DNA of 64,000 nucleotides, taken from Caldilineaceae bacterium. GTDB taxonomy: Bacteria; Chloroflexota; Anaerolineae; Caldilineales; Caldilineaceae. Positions 44,384 through 52,851 of the stretch are shown here, piece after piece (position 1 is the stretch's first letter; each line of letters starts with the position of its first letter). The notes under the pieces are model-generated. The model was not told the origin of the DNA, ran no database searches, and saw nothing but the letters and a program-made list of their open reading frames with translations. The stretch covers positions 124,001-188,000 of the forward strand of contig JAJEBF010000003.1 in NCBI GenBank assembly GCA_022824025.1, given 5' to 3'. The position numbers and the translations under genes were made by a program.

Positions 44384-46729
44384 TCAACGGGGCAACGGAT
44401 GGGCATAGAGTCCCGACTTCGTCAGGATGTACAGGATGCCCGTGACTTCGTCCAGAAACAGTCCTCTCAACCCCGCCAGCGCTAAATCTTCCGCGTCAAC
44501 GTACTGTTGAATGTATCGCCCTTCCTTGTCGTACACCAGAATGCGCTCTTCCGTTGCGTCAGCCAGGTAGAGCATCCCGTCCGAATGTTCCGCCATCGTG
44601 AAATCTACGATGAGGCCGCCCAACCCCGGAATCCGCTCCAGGCTGAATGGGAGCTGCTGGCCCTCACGGAAACGCAGCAACGTCCCGTCTTCGCTGAGCA
44701 GCCAGATGTCCCCATCGATTCCCAGCGCAATCAGCCCGGCAAGATCACCCCGTATCTGCTCGCTGAACCACGCCGTTGGCGGGTCGTCATACGCCAAACC
44801 GGCCGGGGAATAGCGATAAATCTGGTCCGAACCTTCGTCGGCCAGATACAAGCGACCGTTGTAGACGCCCAGCTGCCCAACGCTGGATAGCGTGCTCTGC
44901 TCCCGCAAAGCCAGATGCATCGCCCCGTCCAGGCGATTGTATCGGAAAACATTATTGTTTCGATCCAAAACCAGGAGACTTGCCTTGTCTGCAAAACCAG
45001 CAATCCGCGGCTGCCAGGAAATGTCCACAAGTCGGCCCACTGTGATCCCCGATACAGTGTCTCCCTCCTGCAATATCACACCGCTGTCCTCTTCCAGCAG
45101 CGTGCGTTCCGAGTTCGTGCGATAGTGCAGAACTGCCTGTCTGGCCGCGTCAAACACATAGATGTCCTGGTTGGACACCACCACCCGCTGAGGTTCAGCG
45201 TCCGCAGCGTACGCCAACAAGGGCACATCCAGCGAATAGAGCGCCCGGACCTGCAACAGCTCCTGAAGCTCAGTGGATATCACCTCCGAAAGCTCCTGGA
45301 TCCGGTCCGTAACGCCGATCAGCACGATCGCCTCGTCCAGAAAACGCTGCGCCTCGCTCAAAGAGGCCCGGGCCGTCGTCCTGTCTTCCACCGACAACGC
45401 CTGTTGGACTTCAAGCAACTTGCTGTCCGCCAATTCAACCAGCTGCAGACCCTCTTCCTGATTGATACTGCCCTCGCGCAAGAATGCGGCCCCCACGACA
45501 GCCGACGTGAGCAACGGAATCAGAACCGCGATCGCAATGATCAGCCTGCGCCGGTTCCCCTGTGAAGGCGCCGGGGGCGCATAGCTTGGCAGCGCAGGCA
45601 GCTGCATGCGCTCCTCACCCTGGCTCTCCACGGGCGCGTCCTCTTCAGGCAAACCCGGAAAATCACTCGCGATCTCCTCAGACTGCCCCAACGGCGTAGG
45701 CTCCGCCTCAGGCTGCGGCGCATCAATCCGGCCCGCCTCGTCGTCCCTTCCCGTCTTTCGCTCTGGCAACAGCCCTTGTAGCAAACTGGAAAACCAACCG
45801 GAAGGACGGCGAAGGAAACGAAGCGCGCCCCTGTGCCACGGGGCCTTCACGCCCGGACGCGGCGGGACCGGTACGGCCAGCTGATGTTGCATCGTCGCTG
45901 CGCTCGGCAGATTCAGCGCTGGTCCATCCGCTCGTTCAGAGAAGGAAAGTCCCCCCGCGGCATGCCCTTCCGCCGGCACTTCATGCACCGGCGGCGAAGC
46001 CCCAACCGCCGTCGGGAGACCCATCCCCGCATCCGCCTCCCGCTCTTCATCCGAATACACTAGCAGCAGTCCCAGCAGCGGCGCATTGTCGCCCTGCTCA
46101 CGCAAGTGCGCCACCATCTCCTGCATGTTGCTCACAGACGCGTTGACAACCGCGCCGCCTATCGTCCGGACGTCAGACTGCAGAATCCACTCGCTCTCAC
46201 CCAATAAGAGCGCGTCCCCCTTGCTCAATACGTGCCTGTACGTGTGAATGCCCGGGTCCAGCTCACTGCCAATGTTGCCTGCATACCGCTCCTCGTCAAG
46301 CGGAAACTGGTCCAGCCGCTCTTCAGTAGCCACGAACGCAACCGGAGGACCGGCCGATGCAATCGCCAGGTGCCCCTGGACGATGGCGGCGCAGATGATC
46401 CCCGCCTGCAAGTCAATATCCGGGCTGCTCCGGTTCATATTCCGCAAGACTTCATGCGCCTTCGTAACCGCCTGCCGCAACACCTGGCTGACAGGACCCC
46501 CGGCAGAGTAATACGTCAACGTCGCTGCCGACTGCATCTCATGCACCGCATGACTGCTGACCGGGCTGCTGCCAATCAGCTCAATCAAAATGTACAAACT
46601 GCCTCTGGCCGCGCGCCCGTCTCCCCGCGCCGGCTCAACGATTTCCAAGTGAGCGGCCCGCGGATTGCGGTGGTCCATCAACTTGGCAACATGAACGTGG
46701 GGCTGTGTCGGAGTTTCTCTACTTGCCAT
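44384..46729 (-). CDS. Membrane protein: degenerate PP2C-like domain plus beta-propeller
   Basis: 781 residues. Residues 1-220 resemble a PP2C phosphatase (AGIICAAIVQGHLAIASAGP, GDALLLGESEW) but the metal-binding Asp residues of GDSR and DG motifs are replaced (AGPP, GESE). A Pro/Glu/Ser-rich cytoplasmic linker follows, then one membrane helix near RRRLIIAIAVLIPLLTSAVVG. A coiled-coil-like stretch (LQLVELADSKLLEVQQAL) precedes an outside propeller of NHL/6-bladed type (NNNVFRYNRLDGAM, NGRLYLADEGSDQIYRYSP, GMLYLADATEERILVYDKEG). It may sense an envelope state and pass it inward; this is inference. The LCP gene follows on the same strand. Confidence 0.75.
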   Translation of the reverse strand: MASRETPTQPHVHVAKLMDHRNPRAAHLEIVEPARGDGRAARGSLYILIELIGSSPVSSHAVHEMQSAATLTYYSAGGPVSQVLRQAVTKAHEVLRNMNRSSPDIDLQAGIICAAIVQGHLAIASAGPPVAFVATEERLDQFPLDEERYAGNIGSELDPGIHTYRHVLSKGDALLLGESEWILQSDVRTIGGAVVNASVSNMQEMVAHLREQGDNAPLLGLLLVYSDEEREADAGMGLPTAVGASPPVHEVPAEGHAAGGLSFSERADGPALNLPSAATMQHQLAVPVPPRPGVKAPWHRGALRFLRRPSGWFSSLLQGLLPERKTGRDDEAGRIDAPQPEAEPTPLGQSEEIASDFPGLPEEDAPVESQGEERMQLPALPSYAPPAPSQGNRRRLIIAIAVLIPLLTSAVVGAAFLREGSINQEEGLQLVELADSKLLEVQQALSVEDRTTARASLSEAQRFLDEAIVLIGVTDRIQELSEVISTELQELLQVRALYSLDVPLLAYAADAEPQRVVVSNQDIYVFDAARQAVLHYRTNSERTLLEEDSGVILQEGDTVSGITVGRLVDISWQPRIAGFADKASLLVLDRNNNVFRYNRLDGAMHLALREQSTLSSVGQLGVYNGRLYLADEGSDQIYRYSPAGLAYDDPPTAWFSEQIRGDLAGLIALGIDGDIWLLSEDGTLLRFREGQQLPFSLERIPGLGGLIVDFTMAEHSDGMLYLADATEERILVYDKEGRYIQQYVDAEDLALAGLRGLFLDEVTGILYILTKSGLYAHPLPR

Positions 46730-47042
46730 ATTTTTTCAGTCTTAAAATGAAGATCCGGGCCGCCCTTCTGGCCCGAATTCCGGAATTGGGACTCTTGTGG
46801 CATCTCTTGGGAGTGGTTCCCGCAGTGCCGCCTGCCAAGTCGAATTCTAATTGTACACCCTACCCCTACAGGCCACAAGCGTAGTTTCTGCCGCGGCGCA
46901 GCCCGGATTCGGCGACTGCAGGTGTGGCTGATTCCAGAATTCCATATAATCTCCCAACAATAGCCCGATCCTCGCCACAATCTGCCCTGCCCCTCGCGTT
47001 TACCTGTCTCTCCCCTCACTTCTCTCCCCTCTCCCCTCATCT

Positions 47043-47100
47043 GGGGCGGTCAGCCGCAAGCGGCTTCCCTTGTGCGGGGGGACACCCCCCGCAACGCCCC
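47043..47100 (+). repeat. Dispersed repeat A, copy 2
   Basis: Matches 9077-9134 in 54 of 58 positions and keeps both inverted-repeat stems, including AGCCGC/GCGGCT and GCGGGGG/CCCCCCGC. Confidence 0.8.
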
Positions 47101-47324
47101 CCGCAAAAACGTGCCCTGCCCGCAATGTGTGTCCATTGGCAAAGGCTCTCCCGCCAAACTCGTTCCGCCAAGGCCCGAATCGCGATTCTCAGCAACCGCT
47201 CTTCGCCCTCGATCCTCTGATTGCCGGACCCGCGGCGCATCTCCCCCCCGTAACCCTCCGATGGCCGCCTCACGATGTCTACCTCTCCTGTCACCACCCT
47301 GTAGGGACGCCCCTTGTCGGCGCC

Positions 47325-47384
47325 CAAGCCCCTCCGCACAACAACGCTTCTCCAAATCAGAAACGCCAACACGTCCCTCGCGCC
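47325..47384 (+). repeat. Dispersed repeat B, copy 1
   Basis: Carries the family B core CCAAGCCCCTCCGCA, then a variable part, then AAACGCCAACACG. Other copies are at 50875 and 58431, in the same orientation. Confidence 0.7.
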
Positions 47385-47451
47385 CTATCCCGCAGTTCCC
47401 TCGCCATACTCTCCGCCACTCGCCCATCAAAAAGCCGTCAGGACAACAACC

Positions 47452-47496
47452 CATCCCCCTAATCTCCCAAATCCCCCCAAATCCCCGTTCAGACAA
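47452..47496 (+). repeat. Dispersed repeat C, copy 1
   Basis: Series of CCCAAATCCCC units ending in CCCCGTTCAGACAA. The same pattern recurs at 50950-51023 and, inverted, at 58061-58139. Confidence 0.7.
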
Positions 47497-47876
47497 CTGA
47501 CCGCTGCCCGTTACAGGAACCAGCCAAAAAGTCTAAGCCCATATCGGTCTACACCCTTCGCAACTGTTATCACCGTGCATTCGAGAAGATTCTGCGGTAT
47601 GATGGCCCCGCGGAGCCTCCATCCTGATTCCAGCCCACAGGCCTTCAGCGGCTGGCAACACGCCGGTTCATCTCATTCTGGGTTCCCGTCCCCCCAAAGT
47701 CAGGAGGCTCCCGTGAACCCGCAGGCGCCAACAAACTCGAACGGTTCAGCGCACAGCGAAAGATCAAAAGGCCCATTCAGATTTGCAACCGATGAATCGG
47801 CCTCATCACAGGAATCTGTGAACCGGAGTCCCCTCTCCTTCTGCCAATTCTGCGCCAGGAGCGCCAGCCAACTTCC

Positions 47877-48950
47877 ATGAGAATCGGAATCGTAGGCGGT
47901 TCAAATAGCGGCAAAACAACCATCTTTAACGCGTTGACCCGCAGCGTCGCCGCCGCAACGTCCTACTCCAGCGGACAGCTCGAAGTCCACACAGCCGTGG
48001 TGGACGTGCCGGACTCTCGCCTCGATACCCTTGCCCGGATGTTTGCCCCCCGCAAGCCGGTCCATGCTCAGGTTACCTACAACGATATCGCTGGCATGGC
48101 CGGCAATATAGGCCAGGAGAGTCCATTTCGCGGCCCACTTCTCAACGCCGTCGCCGCCAACGATGCTCTGCTGCTCGTCGCACGCGCCTTTGACGACCCC
48201 AATGTCGCCCACCCCCAGGATCGCATCGATCCGGCCGCAGACATCGCGGCCTTGGAAACCGAACTGCTACTCAACGATATGGTTGCCATCGAGGGGCGGC
48301 TGGAACGCATCGCCGCGCAACGATCCCGGGGCCCCGTTGAAGAACGGCAGCGCTTGGCGCACGAAGAAGCCCTCCTTACCCGCCTGTACCCGCTACTGGA
48401 AGAAGGCATCCACCTGAGGGAGGCGTCGCTCACGGCGGATGAGCTGAAAATGCTCGGCGGCTTCGGTTTCCTGAGCCTGAAGCCTCGTCTGCACGTCGTC
48501 AACGCAGGCGACGACGACCTGGAAAGCATGTACGCGCCTCTCCTCAATGACGAAACATTCTTTCTTCGCGGCCGTCTCGAAGCCGACATCGCCCAAATGA
48601 CGCCCAATGAAGCGGCTGACTTTCTCGCCGAGTTCGGTATCGCCGAACCAGGTCTGAACCGGGCAATCCGCCGCTGCTATAAACTGCTGGGCCTCATCAG
48701 CTTTTTCACCATCGGCGACAACGAGGTTCGCGCCTGGGCGGTCAGCGACGGAGCCACTGCGCCCGAAGCCGCCGGCGTCATTCACACCGATATGCAGAAT
48801 GGCTTCATTCGCGCCGAAACCATCCACTTTGACAGCCTCATGGAGGCGGGCGGCATGGCCGAAGCGCGCGGCCAGGGTCTGCTGAGGCTGGAGGGAAAGG
48901 AATACCCCGTTCAGGACGGCGATATACTCCAAATCCGTTTCAATGTATGA
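47877..48950 (+). CDS. YchF/OLA1-family ATPase (DUF933), divergent
   Basis: 357 residues, about the length of YchF. The P-loop is GGSNSGKTTIFNALT, where canonical YchF has PNVGKS. The switch region includes YNDIAGMAG (DxAG type) and the specificity loop reads VVNAGDD, without the GTPase NKxD motif, as in ATP-specific YchF. A coiled insert (EERQRLAHEEALLTRLYPLL) follows, and the C-terminal DUF933/TGS part is well conserved (FFTIGDNEVRAWAV, EAAGVIHTDMQNGFIRAE, LEGKEYPVQDGDILQIRFN). YchF proteins bind ribosomes and act in stress and translation. Confidence 0.88.
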   Translation: MRIGIVGGSNSGKTTIFNALTRSVAAATSYSSGQLEVHTAVVDVPDSRLDTLARMFAPRKPVHAQVTYNDIAGMAGNIGQESPFRGPLLNAVAANDALLLVARAFDDPNVAHPQDRIDPAADIAALETELLLNDMVAIEGRLERIAAQRSRGPVEERQRLAHEEALLTRLYPLLEEGIHLREASLTADELKMLGGFGFLSLKPRLHVVNAGDDDLESMYAPLLNDETFFLRGRLEADIAQMTPNEAADFLAEFGIAEPGLNRAIRRCYKLLGLISFFTIGDNEVRAWAVSDGATAPEAAGVIHTDMQNGFIRAETIHFDSLMEAGGMAEARGQGLLRLEGKEYPVQDGDILQIRFNV

Positions 48951-48985
48951 CCGACATCCGTTAGCGATTTTACACCAGTCAGCTT

Positions 48986-49014
48986 TTGTCTTTAGGCGCG
49001 GAAAAAGGTATACT
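48986..49014 (+). promoter_or_regulatory. Sigma-70-type promoter of the S1-domain gene
   Basis: TTGTCT (48986-48991) and TATACT (49009-49014) are separated by exactly 17 bases. Transcription would start near 49021, leaving a 5' leader of about 44 bases before ATG 49065. Confidence 0.6.
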
Positions 49015-49064
49015 GTCAAACGGTGTTGCGCAGGGACAATGCCGTTTTCAGCGAGGAGCGGAAT

Positions 49065-49886
49065 ATGACCGAAGAACCCCGTACTGTCGAGACAGAAGCA
49101 GCTGAAGCGAACAATGATGGAGCCGACGCAGACGCCGGCAAAAAAGTCGTTCGCCTCAGTATCGGCCAGGAAGTGGCCGGAAAGGTAAAACAAGTAACCG
49201 ACTTTGGCGCGTTCGTTGATATTGGAGCCGGCCGCGATGGCCTGGTCCACATATCCGAACTGTCGGTCGGCCGCGTCACCAATGTGACAGACGTGGTCCA
49301 GGAAGGTCAGAGCGTCACAGTTTGGATCAAACGGTTGAATCGAGAACGCAACCGCATCAGTCTGACCATGATCTCCCCCGACACCAAGACAATTCGCGAC
49401 CTCAAAGAGGGCGAAGTTGTCGAAGGCGTTGTGACCAGAATGGTGCCCTACGGCGCCTTTATCGATATCGGAGTGGGTACGGACGCACTGCTCCACGTGC
49501 GCGAAATGGGCAACAACTACGTCGAAAAACCAGAAGATGTCGTGGAAATCGACGAAAAACTGGAAGTGCGTATCATTACCCTGAATCGCCGCCGCCGTCA
49601 TATCGACGTAAGCATCAAAGGCCTGCGCGAAGAACCCGAAGAGGAAGTCGCCGACGCATCGGGCGAGGACGACTCGGGGCAGGACGCCGATGGGCAAGTC
49701 GTGGACAAATTCGAAAACATCGAAGTCCTTTCGCCCATGGAACTGGCATTCAAACGCGCCATGGAAGCCGACGGCCAGGAAGTCGCCCTGCCCAAATCCC
49801 CCCGGCGCAGAAGCCGCCGGCGCCGTCGCGCCCGGTCGGAACAGGCCGAGATCATCCAGCGAACCCTCGATACCATGAGAGAGTAG
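49065..49886 (+). CDS. Double S1-domain RNA-binding protein
   Basis: 273 residues from ATG 49065, with GAGGAG six bases upstream. Two S1 domains are clear: VKQVTDFGAFVDIGAGRDGL with VHISELS, and VTRMVPYGAFIDIGVGTDA with LLHVREMG. Each ends in a typical strand (VTVWIKRLNRERNRISLTM; RIITLNRRRRHIDVSIKG). The C-terminus is acidic, then strongly basic (SPRRRSRRRRRARSEQ). It resembles general-stress or ribosome-associated S1 proteins rather than full ribosomal protein S1. It should bind RNA in the cytoplasm. Confidence 0.88.
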   Translation: MTEEPRTVETEAAEANNDGADADAGKKVVRLSIGQEVAGKVKQVTDFGAFVDIGAGRDGLVHISELSVGRVTNVTDVVQEGQSVTVWIKRLNRERNRISLTMISPDTKTIRDLKEGEVVEGVVTRMVPYGAFIDIGVGTDALLHVREMGNNYVEKPEDVVEIDEKLEVRIITLNRRRRHIDVSIKGLREEPEEEVADASGEDDSGQDADGQVVDKFENIEVLSPMELAFKRAMEADGQEVALPKSPRRRSRRRRRARSEQAEIIQRTLDTMRE

Positions 49887-49914
49887 TATGACCACGCGGA
49901 ACGCATTCAACTTT

Positions 49915-49948
49915 GGCGGCGGAAGCGCTCAACTTCCGTCGCCTTTTT
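49915..49948 (+). terminator. Rho-independent terminator after S1-domain gene
   Basis: GGCGGCGGAAG pairs with CTTCCGTCGCC (one G-T pair) around a 7-base loop and is followed by TTTTT. Confidence 0.9.
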
Positions 49949-50067
49949 GATTGGCGAAAACCCGCGATGACTAAGGCGCCGCGACCAGGTTTCCGGCCAC
50001 GGCAACACCTCTCGTTTCAGATCCACCCCCCAGCCTGCCCTGTGACTCGAGGAGATGAATAAGCGCA

Positions 50068-50832
50068 ATGGAAATACGAGGAGGCGCGGCGCTGGTGACG
50101 GGCGGCGCCCATCGCGTCGGCAAGGCGATCACCTTGGAGCTCGCAAGGGCCGGCGCTGATGTCATCATTCTCTTCAACAACTCAGCCGCCGCCGCCGACC
50201 AAACCGCGCAAGAGGCATCGGCTTTCGGCGTCAACGCGAAGACGGTCCAGTGTGATATAGCCAATCTGGAAGCGGTGCAACAGATGGCGGAGGAACTGCG
50301 CGCCAGCCATGGCCGCCTCAACATGCTCGTCAACTCCGCCGACCGCTTCGCGCAGCATCCCTTCCCAACCAGGTCCTACTCAACCTGGCGCCAGGTCATC
50401 GACGTTGCCCTGAACGGGAGCTTCTACGTCAGCAATGAGCTCGCCCCCCTCCTCCTGCGTCAACCCCAAGCCGCGATCGTCAACATCGTTGACATCTCTG
50501 TCTGGCATCCCTGGCCCAACTTTACCGCCCACGCCGTCGCAAAATCCGGCCTCCTCGCTCTCACCCGGCAGATGGCCCTGGAGCTGGCTCCCACCGTGCG
50601 CGTAAACGCTGTCGCCCCGGGCCCCGTCATGCCCCCTCCAAACCTCTCCCGCGAACGGGCCCGCAGCCATAGCGATCGCACGCTGCTGAAACGCTGGGGC
50701 GCCCCGGAAGACGTCGCCAAGGCCGTCAGGTTCCTGCTCGAATCCGACTATATGACGGGCGAGGTCGTTCGCGTCGACGGCGGTGAACTTATCGCAATGC
50801 GCGCAACATCGCCGCCCACAGCCACCACCTGA
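50068..50832 (+). CDS. Short-chain dehydrogenase, pteridine-reductase-like, catalytic Tyr replaced by His
   Basis: 254 residues. TGGAHRVGKAI matches the TGxxxRxG motif of pteridine reductases and FolM-like enzymes that bind NADPH. The active site should be Asp-Tyr-Lys (as in PTR1). Here Asp142 (IVNIVD) and Lys159 are in place with correct spacing, but the Tyr position is His155 (codon CAC in TAHAVAK). The C-terminal motif VNAVAPGPVMPP is normal. Folate or biopterin reduction is inferred only by family; activity may be changed. Begins about 120 bases after the S1 terminator. Confidence 0.85.
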   Translation: MEIRGGAALVTGGAHRVGKAITLELARAGADVIILFNNSAAAADQTAQEASAFGVNAKTVQCDIANLEAVQQMAEELRASHGRLNMLVNSADRFAQHPFPTRSYSTWRQVIDVALNGSFYVSNELAPLLLRQPQAAIVNIVDISVWHPWPNFTAHAVAKSGLLALTRQMALELAPTVRVNAVAPGPVMPPPNLSRERARSHSDRTLLKRWGAPEDVAKAVRFLLESDYMTGEVVRVDGGELIAMRATSPPTATT

Positions 50833-50874
50833 CCACTGCCCACTGACCACTGCAGTTTCACCCCTTGTGGGAGG

Positions 50875-50932
50875 CCAAGCCCCTCCGCACAGAAACGCTC
50901 CTCCGGCAAAAAACACCAACACGCCCCTCGCC
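50875..50932 (+). repeat. Dispersed repeat B, copy 2
   Basis: Same core CCAAGCCCCTCCGCA and the later ACACCAACACG part as copies at 47325 and 58431. Repeat C follows directly, in the same order as at 47.3 kb. Confidence 0.7.
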
Positions 50933-50949
50933 CCCCTTCGCGGATCAAT

Positions 50950-51023
50950 CCCCCATCCCCTTAATCCCCAGAATCCCCCCAAATCCCCGTCCAGACAAAA
51001 TCCCCGTCCAAATCCCCGTCCGG
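50950..51023 (+). repeat. Dispersed repeat C, copy 2
   Basis: Several AATCCCC units, the longest match being CCCCAAATCCCCGTCCAGAC, then two further AATCCCCGTCC repeats. It corresponds to the reverse complement of 58061-58139. Confidence 0.75.
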
Positions 51024-51133
51024 CTTGCCAGTTCCATCGAATTCTGGTAATCTGGACCGGCGTTCCGCAGCCCAAATTTGCGGCAGTGACCCCCGCCAGA
51101 CTGGCCAGGGCCTTGAGAGGGATAGGAGTTCCA

Positions 51134-52039
51134 GTGGACCTTCTGACAGAATTCTCAACCGCGCTGCAAGCCGACTATGACAGGCCCGAACAACTGGCGC
51201 TGCTGGTCGGTAAACTCGCCGACCCTGACCTGAACGTGAAAAGCTATGTCAGGCGCCTCGACGAACTGGCCGACCAGGTCGAACAACGCCTGCCGGTCGG
51301 CGCACTGGGACGCGCCAGGGCCGAATCCCTCATCGCCGTCCTCCACGGCGAATTCGAATTCTCGGGAAACGTCGATAGCTACTACAAACCCGCCAACAGC
51401 TTCCTCCATCGCGTCCTGGACTCCCGACTGGGCCTCCCCATCACCCTCAGCCTCCTCTATATGGCCGTAGGCCGCCGCCTGGGAATCAACCTGACCGGCC
51501 TCGGACTCCCAGGACACTTCATGCTGGAATACCGGGACACCAATGGAAAGTGGATCCTCGACCCCTTTCATGGCAAAGTCGTGGCCGCCGAGGAGCTCTC
51601 TTACTACCTCTCCCAGATGTTCCAGCAGCCAATTCGAATCTCCGTTTCCCTGGACCAGTACCGCACCGACTCCCGCGCGCTCGTTCTCCGTATTCTGAAC
51701 AACCTGCGCGCCGTCTATATCTCCCAACACCGCCTCAATGATGCCCTCACCGTTCTGAACTACATGGTCCTCGTCGACCCGGAAGAATCAAATCTCTGGC
51801 GTGACCGCGGCCTTCTCCACTACGGCCTGAAAAACCTCCTGGCCGCCGAAAGCGACCTGCGCCGTTACTTCCTGCGCCGCAACCGCCTTCACCTGTTTAC
51901 CGGCGAAGCTGAAAAAACCTTTAGCAGCGTGACGCCCGGTGGTTGGATGCCGGATACCGAACAAAACCCCTCCCAGGAGGAACAGCGCGTGCTTGTCGCG
52001 TTGAAGCAGATTCGAGAAGGCATCAGAAGATTGAACTGA
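51134..52039 (+). CDS. SirB1-family transglutaminase-like / TPR protein
   Basis: 301 residues from GTG 51134 with AGGAG five bases upstream; longer in-frame starts run through the repeats and are rejected. Motifs NSFLHRVLDSRLGLPITLS, GLGLPGHFMLEY and ILDPFHGKV define the SirB1_N (transglutaminase-like) family. A short TPR-like C-terminal part (LNDALTVLNYMVLVDPEES) follows. The biochemical role is unclear. Only 6 bases separate it from the acyltransferase gene, so they share an operon. Confidence 0.88.
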   Translation: MDLLTEFSTALQADYDRPEQLALLVGKLADPDLNVKSYVRRLDELADQVEQRLPVGALGRARAESLIAVLHGEFEFSGNVDSYYKPANSFLHRVLDSRLGLPITLSLLYMAVGRRLGINLTGLGLPGHFMLEYRDTNGKWILDPFHGKVVAAEELSYYLSQMFQQPIRISVSLDQYRTDSRALVLRILNNLRAVYISQHRLNDALTVLNYMVLVDPEESNLWRDRGLLHYGLKNLLAAESDLRRYFLRRNRLHLFTGEAEKTFSSVTPGGWMPDTEQNPSQEEQRVLVALKQIREGIRRLN

Positions 52040-52045
52040 CCCCGC

Positions 52046-52744
52046 ATGAAAATCCCGTCAGAAGCCTCCACCACCTGGAAAATCTCCCACTTTCTGATCG
52101 GCGTCTTCCGACGCCTTGTCCTGTCCTGGCATGTATCCGGTGTCGAACACGTGCCCGCCCGGGGAGGCGTCGTGCTGGCCTGCAATCACCCCGGCGGCCT
52201 GGACAGTTTCGTGCTCGGCTACGCCTGCCCCCGACAAGTCTATTATATGGCCAAGAGGGAGCTCTTCAACATCCACCCGGCGGTGAGCTTCTTCCTCTAT
52301 CGCATCGGGGCTTTCCCTATCAACCGCGGCGCCCGCGACACCAAGGCAATCGAATATGGCGTGGACCTCCTGCGCCAGGGCCGGATCGTGGGTATGTTCC
52401 CGGAAGGAACGCGCAATCGCGGCAACCCTCTCCGACGAGGAAAGAGCGGCGCCGTCCGCATTGCCCTTGACGCCGGCGTCCCCATCGTCCCCGTCGCCGT
52501 CCTCGGCGTCCCGCACCTGCACAAGAACTGGTACAATCCCTTCAGACGCACCAGACTTTCCATTCAGTTCGGGAAGCCAATGCGGTTTCAGCCCGGCTCA
52601 AAGGAAGACATCCAGAACTATACCGGGGAAGTCATGCTGGCGATCGCAGGCATGATGCCTCCGGAGCTGCGCGGCCCTTACCGCGAAACCGTTCCCTCTC
52701 CCCCTGAAAACACAACGCCCCTCACCGCCGTCCAAGACCAATAA
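52046..52744 (+). CDS. 1-acylglycerol-3-phosphate acyltransferase (PlsC-type)
   Basis: 232 residues. The catalytic motif is CNHPGGLDS (HxxxxD) and the acyl/phosphate-binding motif FPEGTRNRG. Further segments GAFPINRG and VPIVPVAVLG match PlsC. The enzyme adds an acyl chain to lysophosphatidic acid to make phosphatidic acid at the membrane. Starts 6 bases after the SirB1-like gene. Confidence 0.9.
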   Translation: MKIPSEASTTWKISHFLIGVFRRLVLSWHVSGVEHVPARGGVVLACNHPGGLDSFVLGYACPRQVYYMAKRELFNIHPAVSFFLYRIGAFPINRGARDTKAIEYGVDLLRQGRIVGMFPEGTRNRGNPLRRGKSGAVRIALDAGVPIVPVAVLGVPHLHKNWYNPFRRTRLSIQFGKPMRFQPGSKEDIQNYTGEVMLAIAGMMPPELRGPYRETVPSPPENTTPLTAVQDQ

Positions 52745-52814
52745 AAAGAGCGCCCGCCCCGCCGCAACTGAAGTCGCGACCGGTTGACAGGCGCCCCTAT
52801 TCTATTCCCTCTGC

Positions 52815-52843
52815 AAAAAAACCAGACCTGCCCCAAAGGGCAG
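52815..52843 (-). terminator. Possible terminator of the korA-korB operon
   Basis: On the minus strand CTGCCC/GGGCAG form a short stem, and a run of seven T follows after about six bases. The gap to the T run weakens the call. Confidence 0.5.
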
Positions 52844-52851
52844 CGCCCCGC

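Larger units (their letters stand above)
46730..47876. other. Long noncoding region with dispersed repeats
   Basis: 1.1 kb between divergent genes with no credible protein-coding gene. It contains copies of repeat families A (47043-47100), B (47325-47384) and C (47452-47496) and the CCCGCAGTTCC motif at 47390. An open frame at 47314-47880 has low-complexity Pro/Ser composition and overlaps these repeats, so I regard it as noncoding. Confidence 0.6.
50833..51133. other. Noncoding gap with repeats B and C
   Basis: About 300 bases between the SDR and SirB1-like genes. It holds a short TGACCACTG run, repeat B copy 2 (50875-50932) and repeat C copy 2 (50950-51023), but no gene. Confidence 0.6.

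Noticed and set aside
47314..47880. Plus-strand open frame before the YchF gene
   Set aside because: It runs through repeats B and C and has low-complexity Pro/Ser composition with no ribosome site.
48393..49910. Long minus-strand open frame (505 codons) across the YchF and S1 genes
   Set aside because: It spans two clear genes on the other strand plus their promoter; its protein is Phe/His-rich without motifs.
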